DNA from: Chelydra serpentina
Taxonomy: Eukaryota > Chordata > Testudines > Chelydridae
NCBI GenBank assembly: GCA_037349315.1
Contig: JBAIAC010000006.1
Location: 18,573,501-18,637,500, forward strand
Reading direction: 5' to 3'
DNA: 64,000 nucleotides
The notes beneath the pieces are model-generated. The model was not told where the DNA came from and made no database searches. It saw only the letters and a list, made by a program, of their open reading frames with translations. The position numbers and the translations under genes were made by a program. The first letter of the stretch is position 1, and each line of letters opens with the position of its first letter. This document shows, piece after piece, positions 58,865-64,000 of this stretch.

Positions 58865-58945
58865 GGCCAGATCCTGAGCTGATGTAAATTGGTATATCTC
58901 TATGGCAGTCAAGGGAGCTACTGCAATTTACACCAGCTGTGGATG
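58865..58945. repeat. Short dispersed palindrome, family A
   Basis: GGCCAGATCCTGAGCTGATG and TAAATT pair with AATTTACACCAGCTGTGGAT. Related degenerate copies lie at 6781-6828, 13249-13345, 13370-13433, 15424-15490, 25702-25782 and in part at 6060-6165 and 34601-34740. Confidence 0.65.
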
Positions 58946-59047
58946 TCCTCCATGTATATTTTTATGCATTGTGCGTACACTTCGTGATACAGTACATACA
59001 CATCTAGCCATTCTTTTTCTCCCTTCTGAGTTAGAGTGTTTTACTTA

Positions 59048-59559
59048 GGGCTTGTTTAGATTTGAAAAACTACAGTAGCACAGCTTAAGTGCTTCAGTGT
59101 AGACACTCACTACAGCAGTGGTCCTCACACTTTTTCCATTGTGCGCTCCCCCCCTTACCTATAATGGAACCTGTCCCCCTCCCCCGAGCTGCAGCCGGGA
59201 GCGGAGCTCGGGCTGGGGCCGAAGCTGGGGGCTGAGTGGTGCTCCCTCCCTGGGCTTTGTGGAGGCTGGCCCAGGCCCCGCCGTTCCCCTCCCAAATATG
59301 TCTCTGTGCCCCGCTAGGGAGGCGCATGCCCCACAGTTTGGGGACCACTGCACTACAGCGATGGGAGAGATTCTCCCATTGGCATAGTTAATGCACCTCC
59401 CCGAGAGGCAGCAGCTAGGTCAACAAAAGAATTCTTCCATCGACCTAGCACTGTCTACACTAGGGGTTAGGTCGGCTTAACTGTGTTGCTGGGCTGTGGA
59501 TTTTTTACACTCCTGAGCAAGGTAGCTGGGTTGACTTAACTTTTGAGTGTAACCTGGCC
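59048..59559. mobile_element. Harbinger-type MITE interrupted by a hAT-type element
   Basis: TTA duplications at 59045-59047 and 59560-59562; ends GGGCTTGTTTAGATTTG and GAGTGTAACCTGGCC. It shares internal blocks with 48801-49086, and in reverse with 61861-62075. A complete hAT-type insertion lies at 59116-59350 and accounts for the extra length. Confidence 0.75.
59116..59350. mobile_element. Non-autonomous hAT-type element (235 bp)
   Basis: Perfect 8-bp target duplications CACTACAG at 59108-59115 and 59351-59358. Terminal inverted repeats CAGTGGTCCTCACACTTT and AGTTTGGGGACCACTG. The interior is GC-rich and non-coding. The 8-bp duplication is diagnostic of hAT transposition. Confidence 0.9.
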
Positions 59560-59568
59560 TTAGAATTA

Positions 59569-59786
59569 CAGGCGAGTCGCATCTTAGGCGCATTTAACAT
59601 GCGCGAATTCAGCTTTGCGCGGTTGGCAAAACCAGAAAAAAAAAGAAAAATAACTATTTAAAAACTGAATCGGTACTGCAGGTGATTCCGTCCGCCATTC
59701 AACTCAATGCCGTTTCACTATACGCGGTTTTTCGCTTTACGCGCGAACCGCAGAACGGAACCCCCATGTAAAATGAGACTTGCCTG
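59569..59786. mobile_element. TA-flanked MITE of pogo/Tigger type
   Basis: Terminal inverted repeats CAGGCGAGTCGCATCTTA and TAAAATGAGACTTGCCTG, with TA at 59567-59568 and 59787-59788. The interior keeps many CpGs (ACATGCGCG, TTTACGCGCGAACCGC) in otherwise AT-rich DNA. It starts seven bases after the previous MITE's target duplication. Confidence 0.7.
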
Positions 59787-59999
59787 TATTGCATGTTGAC
59801 CTACACATAGGTACAGCCTTTCTGGGACTATCCAAACAGCTGGAATAGAGCACCCTGGTGTATACTCTGGAATTTGTAATGTTAAGGAAAATACTGTACT
59901 GTACTGTACTATTTAGTGTACTACTCCCCCCCCCCCACCCCCAGCCTCCCTCCACAACAAAACAGCAGTGAAGGAGCTTGAGAGCACTATCATATTCAC

Positions 60000-60188
60000 A
60001 TTAGAGAAAGAAAGCTCATTGGCTAGGGCACTTACCTAGGACTCAGGACATCCAAATTCAATTCCCTTCTCTGCCACAGACATCATATAAAATGGGGAGA
60101 ATACCTCCTAGGGGTGTTGGGAGGGTATAGACTGAGAGGCACTCAGATACTAAGTTAATGGGGCCATATAAGTACCTAAAGTAAATAA
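60000..60188 (+). mobile_element. Degraded MIR/CORE-type SINE
   Basis: The head has CATTGGCTAGGGCACTTACC and AAATTCAATTCCCTTCTCTG. The core is shortened around TATAAAATGGGGAGAATACC, and the tail has GAGGCACTCAGATACTA. It is the same family as the copy at 9833-10080, with an internal deletion. Confidence 0.65.
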
Positions 60189-60874
60189 CTGTCTGCTACT
60201 TAATCTGTCTAAAATAACTTACCCTTGCCTTTTGTCCTAATGGATAGGAGATCAAGGTATAAATTGATATTGACCTACCACTGAAAGGTAGACACATCTG
60301 AGGTAGCAACTGTTTAACTAAGCACGGCAACAGTGTACAATGATTAGAACAGGAAGATGAATGATAGTCTTATTGGAAAGTGAATTGGAACATCTTTCAT
60401 GTCAGGTGGATGCCTGGTATCCTCACTGTTCCTATTTGCTTTTGAAATGGTGCCGTTGTAACTTAAGATGGTTACTGTGGTTCTTTTTGGAAGAGGAGTT
60501 TCTTTTACCCGGGAATAAACAACTTATATTAATAATATCCAGCATCAGCCCAGCTAAAGTTTGAATCAATTTCTGATTAGCTGGTAGTTCTCAACTCTCT
60601 TCTTCATCTCAGCTGCCAAGTTCACTTCATGAGCTACAGCACAATTCCAGTGATCTGAAGAAACCTCTGAAGCACGTAAATCGATCAGTGTAATAAGAGG
60701 GATGGAGACACTTGGAAGGAAGCAAAAAGAATTATGAAATGTAACCTGTTTCCAAACACTTGGCCATACTGGATAGCAATACTTAAAACAGAGGCCAAGC
60801 TTGCAAGTTGCAGACAGCTGTTGTTTTAAAACCTACCTAGCAACGTGTAATCCAGTTCTTCCGCAGGCCCAAGC

Positions 60875-61698
60875 TGTCAGGGTTCCCTCCCCACTGTGAA
60901 CTCTAGGGTAAAGACGTGGGGACCCGCATGAAGAGCTCCTAAGCTTGTTTCTACCAGCTTAGGTTAAAACCCCCAAGGTACAAAATTCCCTGCACCCTGA
61001 GAAATGCTTCTCTCACTGCCTGCTTTAAACAGGAATCCGGGAAAGGAACCACCTGAAGTTCCCCTTCCCCCCAAAATACCCTCTCAAGCCCGTACACCCC
61101 CTTTCCTGGGAAGCTTGAGAATAATCTCCTAACCCAATTGGTTACACAGTGATCTAAAAACCCACCCCCGGGGTTTTAGAACCATAGAAAACAGTCAGCT
61201 TCTTAAAAGAAGGATTTTATTAAAACAAAGAAGGTAAAATCATCTCTGTAAAATCAGGATGGTAACTATTTTACAGGGTACTCAATTTCCAAACTCAGAG
61301 GGATTCCCCCTCTGGACAAAACCTTAAAGTTACAGAAAAAACAGGAATAACCCCTCCCTCTAACACAGGGAAAGCTCACCAAGCAAACCAAACAGAAACC
61401 TACTCGCTATGCTGACTAAACTTACTTTAGAAAAGTGAGGTTTGGTGAGAAGATGACTGGTTGAGGAGATTGATTTTCTGCAGGTACTTCTTGTCTTCCA
61501 AGATCACTCTGGCTCAGACAAAGAGCCACACACACCTTCCCCCCTCCCAAGATTTGAAAGTATCTTGTCCCCTTATTGGTCAGATGCCAGCCAGGTCAGG
61601 TGTCAGTCTGGCTACCTGCATTTCTTAACCCTTTACTGGTAAGAGGATTTTATAGCACTGCATCCGATCCTCTCCCCCTTCCCTTTATATTTATGACA
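60875..61698 (-). mobile_element. Solo LTR of an endogenous retrovirus (824 bp)
   Basis: On the minus strand it begins TGTCATAAATATAAAGGGAA and ends AACCCTGACA. Exact 5-bp target duplications CAAGC lie at 60870-60874 and 61699-61703. A minus-strand AATAAA is at 61221-61216. It resembles an LTR type I associate with turtle genomes. No coding sequence is attached. Confidence 0.88.
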
Positions 61699-61860
61699 CA
61701 AGCTCTATCAAAATACTAATTTGTCAGTAGGTCTGGGTTTATGATTTGTGGACCCCATGTAGAGGCAGGGTCCCAAGCTGTCAGAAAGGGAATGGGCCTG
61801 CTGATGTGCTGCAGAGTTGAGGCTTTGTCTTCATTGCCGAAAGGGAGGGGTGTATGTGTT

Positions 61861-62075
61861 TGGTCTACACTAGAGACATCCAAGCCAACCTAACCCTTGG
61901 TGTAGACAGTGCTAGGCTGACGAAAGAATTCTTCTGTTGACCTAGTTACTGCCTTTCGGAGAGGTGGATTAAATACAGTGTGGGGAAAATCCCCCCATCA
62001 CTGTAGTGATTGTGTACACTGAAGCGTTACAGCGGTGCAGCTGCACAGTTTAAAGTGTAGGCATAGCCTGTGTGT
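61861..62075. mobile_element. Harbinger-like MITE fragment
   Basis: Contains GGTCTACACTAGAGACATCC, GAAAGAATTCTTCTGTTGAC and GTGTAGGCATAGCC, the inverse of the MITE family at 59048-59559. The right end is clear and the left end approximate. Confidence 0.5.
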
Positions 62076-62094
62076 GTGTTTTACAGTGAGATAG

Positions 62095-62290
62095 CTATTG
62101 TGCAATAGTTATGTCACTGAAAAATCTTAGTAGAGACAAGGCACTGTAGTTTTTACTGCAAGGTAGCTAGGTGAGGTCAGCACTGCACTCCCCACCCATG
62201 GTTGACCTTGCTTAGTTACCATGGTAAAACTACAGTGCTTTGCCTCCACTAGGATTTTATAGTAGGATAGCTGATGCACTTTAGTTATAC
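62095..62290. mobile_element. Palindromic MITE
   Basis: Left AAAAATCTTAGTAGAGACAA and AGGCACTGTAGTTTTTACTG pair roughly with right TAAAACTACAGTGCTTTGCC and TCCACTAGGATTTTATAGTA. A similar foldback lies at 27966-28190. Limits approximate. Confidence 0.5.
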
Positions 62291-62463
62291 CATGGTAATA
62301 ACCCACTCTTTTTTATCTGTAAAGACAAAACCTTTGTCTGATTCTCTCTTTGGCTCTCAAGCACATGTCCACATTGTGTCTCAGGCTCTCCCTGCTTTCA
62401 AGCAGATTCCTGTTTTTCCTATCAGTGCTCCTTATTCCCTCCTTACTCAGGCAGAACTCTCCA

Positions 62464-62532
62464 GGTTAAGTCCTGGCCCCTTGAAGTTAGTGGCAAAGCT
62501 CCCAATGACTTCAATGAGGCCAGGATTTAACC
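62464..62532. repeat. Short dispersed palindrome, family B
   Basis: GGTTAAGTCCTGGCC at the left matches GGCCAGGATTTAACC at the right, and CTTGAAGTTAGTGG matches CAATGACTTCAATG across the centre. Another copy is at 10813-10882 (GGTGAAATCCTGGCC to CCAGGATTTCACC), and a partial one at about 56988-57025. Confidence 0.7.
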
Positions 62533-62534
62533 TT

Positions 62535-64000
62535 CAGCCGTTACTATGGACTTTGCCTGAGTACGGAGTGTTGCATAGGTCTCATGTGAATTTTAGCCAG
62601 ATGCAGCTCTGCTTATACCTCGAGATGTAATATCCAGGGCTCCTATTCTCCTGCCCCAGAATATGAGTCACTTTCACTGTAGTTGTAGAATAAATATAAA
62701 ATTAGAGAATTAAAGTTAGCTCAAGTTTAGTTAAAGAAATATGTGTTATAAAAAAAGTCCGTGAAAGTAATGAGTTATAAGGCGAGAAGGAATGAAGTAG
62801 GGAGGATGTCTGGTTCAAAGAATCACTAATGAAATAAGGGGAAATTTCTAAAAAGAAGGGCTCTGACTGATAGGGGTGACTGCAGAGGCTTTAAATAAGA
62901 CAAAGAGAATTTGTTGTAAAAAGAGCCAACTTGAGCTTTCCCACCCCACATACCAGTGTTATCTCAGACATTGGGGCCTATGTGAATGCAGGTGCAAAGG
63001 AAAAACTGTTGGTCAGCAAGAACGAGGGGAAGAGATAGGGAGGAAAGGGCTTAGGGAGAAACGCTGTTGTAAATCTTATCTGGATTAAGACTGGAAATAA
63101 AGGTGAACTGTCTCAAATTGGTTTTTAGCTGAAGTCAGTAATTAGCAATGACATCGCCTGTTTGTTAAGGGGTAAAAACAGTAAACTCTTAAAGGGTTCA
63201 TTGCTAATACCTGCTTGACCATGTTGGAGCCGACCAATATGGGTCTAAGCACCACTGGGCTTAGCCCTTTTTTAAGTATCTTGATCAAATTCTTATAAAT
63301 GTTTTGCTACTGTTTGGATGCAGTAAATTGCTTATTATTTATTGCTTATTTTTGGGGCTTTTTTAGGCATGTTTAGAGCAATTGTATAAATACCATTTGG
63401 CCTTTGGATTTAATAAAGGAATTTATGGTTAAATTAGTGTCATGATAATATCCTGCATAAATAATAAATATTTCCAATAGTAGTCAATGGAAGTTGTGTA
63501 TACCAGAGAGGACGATCAGGCCTTGAGGTTCACTCCCGTAATTCACTGTGGCAACAAACAACCTTTGCAGCAATAATAATTTTGGTTGCTTTGGCCCCTG
63601 TGGTGTTTGTAAAGAAAAAGTATTCTAAGATATCTGAGAGTTCGAAGCAGAAAATGACAGTTCAGCCAAAGAGGCTGTGGCTGATGGTCCTTTCTCCATC
63701 TCATCTGTGGGTGGAGCAAGCAGAAGGTGAGCAAATGGCAGGTAGTTCATTTATGCATATTTAGGCAATGTGGCTGTGAAAATCTGTAGACCTGCTTGAG
63801 GTGATTTGAATGCTTTGGTTTACTGGAGTTGCTGTTCCTTGCAAAGGGTGCATGCATTTTAAATAAGAAACAGAGTAATACAAGGTACAATAGAAGGAAT
63901 TTCTCAGCAGAATAGAGGATGATTAACCTTTTTACAGATAACCTCAAACAGTGTAAAGTTAAAATTTAAATTTAATATATATATTTAAATGGGACTCAGG
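62535..64000. other. Right flank, no exon recognised
   Basis: AT-rich intron-like DNA to the window end, with an (AT)n stretch near 63975-63986. No HS1BP3 exon seen. Confidence 0.4.

Larger units (their letters stand above)
53160..64000 (+). other. HS1BP3: Presumed HS1BP3 intron 1 (continues beyond window)
   Basis: From the donor to the end of the window I found no exon resembling the next part of HS1BP3. The first 450 bases are still CpG island. The rest is ordinary intron-like DNA with MIR and Cry-type SINEs, MITEs, a solo LTR and short palindromes listed separately. If the second exon exists in the window, I missed it. Confidence 0.55.

Noticed and set aside
53160..64000. Search for HS1BP3 exon 2 and the PX domain
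   Set aside because: No segment with the expected continuation was found in any plus-strand frame; not reported.

Overview
The window is nuclear DNA from an amniote, most likely a cryptodiran (hidden-necked) turtle. Four repeat types point there: SINEs with a tRNA head and a CR1-like tail (the layout of the Cryptodira-specific Cry I family), many CR1 3' ends, Penelope-like fragments with a GIY-YIG domain, and LTRs of a type I associate with turtle endogenous retroviruses. Real coding sequence is sparse. Almost every open frame in the window lies in a repeat, in GC-rich DNA, or antisense to an exon.

Gene content. (1) GDF7 (BMP12), complete coding sequence on the minus strand in two exons: exon 1 at 22236-21894 and exon 2 at 17359-16437. 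They join in phase across canonical splice sites into a 421-residue TGF-beta family preproprotein. (2) A tRNA-Ser(AGA) gene at 52855-52936, plus strand. (3) The first coding exon of HS1BP3 at 53119-53159, plus strand, inside a CpG island; the rest of that gene was not found and probably lies to the right. GDF7 and HS1BP3 stand head to head about 31 kb apart, the same divergent arrangement as in human 2p24.1, which supports both calls.

Layout. 1-16.4 kb is downstream of GDF7 and may hold a very long 3' UTR; it carries a Penelope-like fragment, Harbinger-type MITEs, a MIR-type SINE and a CR1 end. 16.4-22.5 kb is GDF7, with a 4.5-kb intron holding a 39-bp minisatellite, a hairpin and a palindromic Penelope insertion. 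22.5-25.1 kb is a repeat-poor flank with a CpG-rich block. 25-52.8 kb is intergenic DNA filled with LTRs, CR1, L2-like relics, hAT and Harbinger-type elements, several nested. 52.8-53.7 kb is the tRNA and HS1BP3 promoter island. 53.7-64 kb is presumably HS1BP3 intron 1, with SINEs, nested MITEs and a solo LTR.

I found no evidence of a new multi-gene system. The most distinctive items are the 39-bp minisatellite with higher-order structure, the palindromic Penelope insertion with a 13-bp target duplication next to a near-perfect hairpin, the Pol III gene about 180 bp from the HS1BP3 start codon, and several cleanly resolvable nested insertions.
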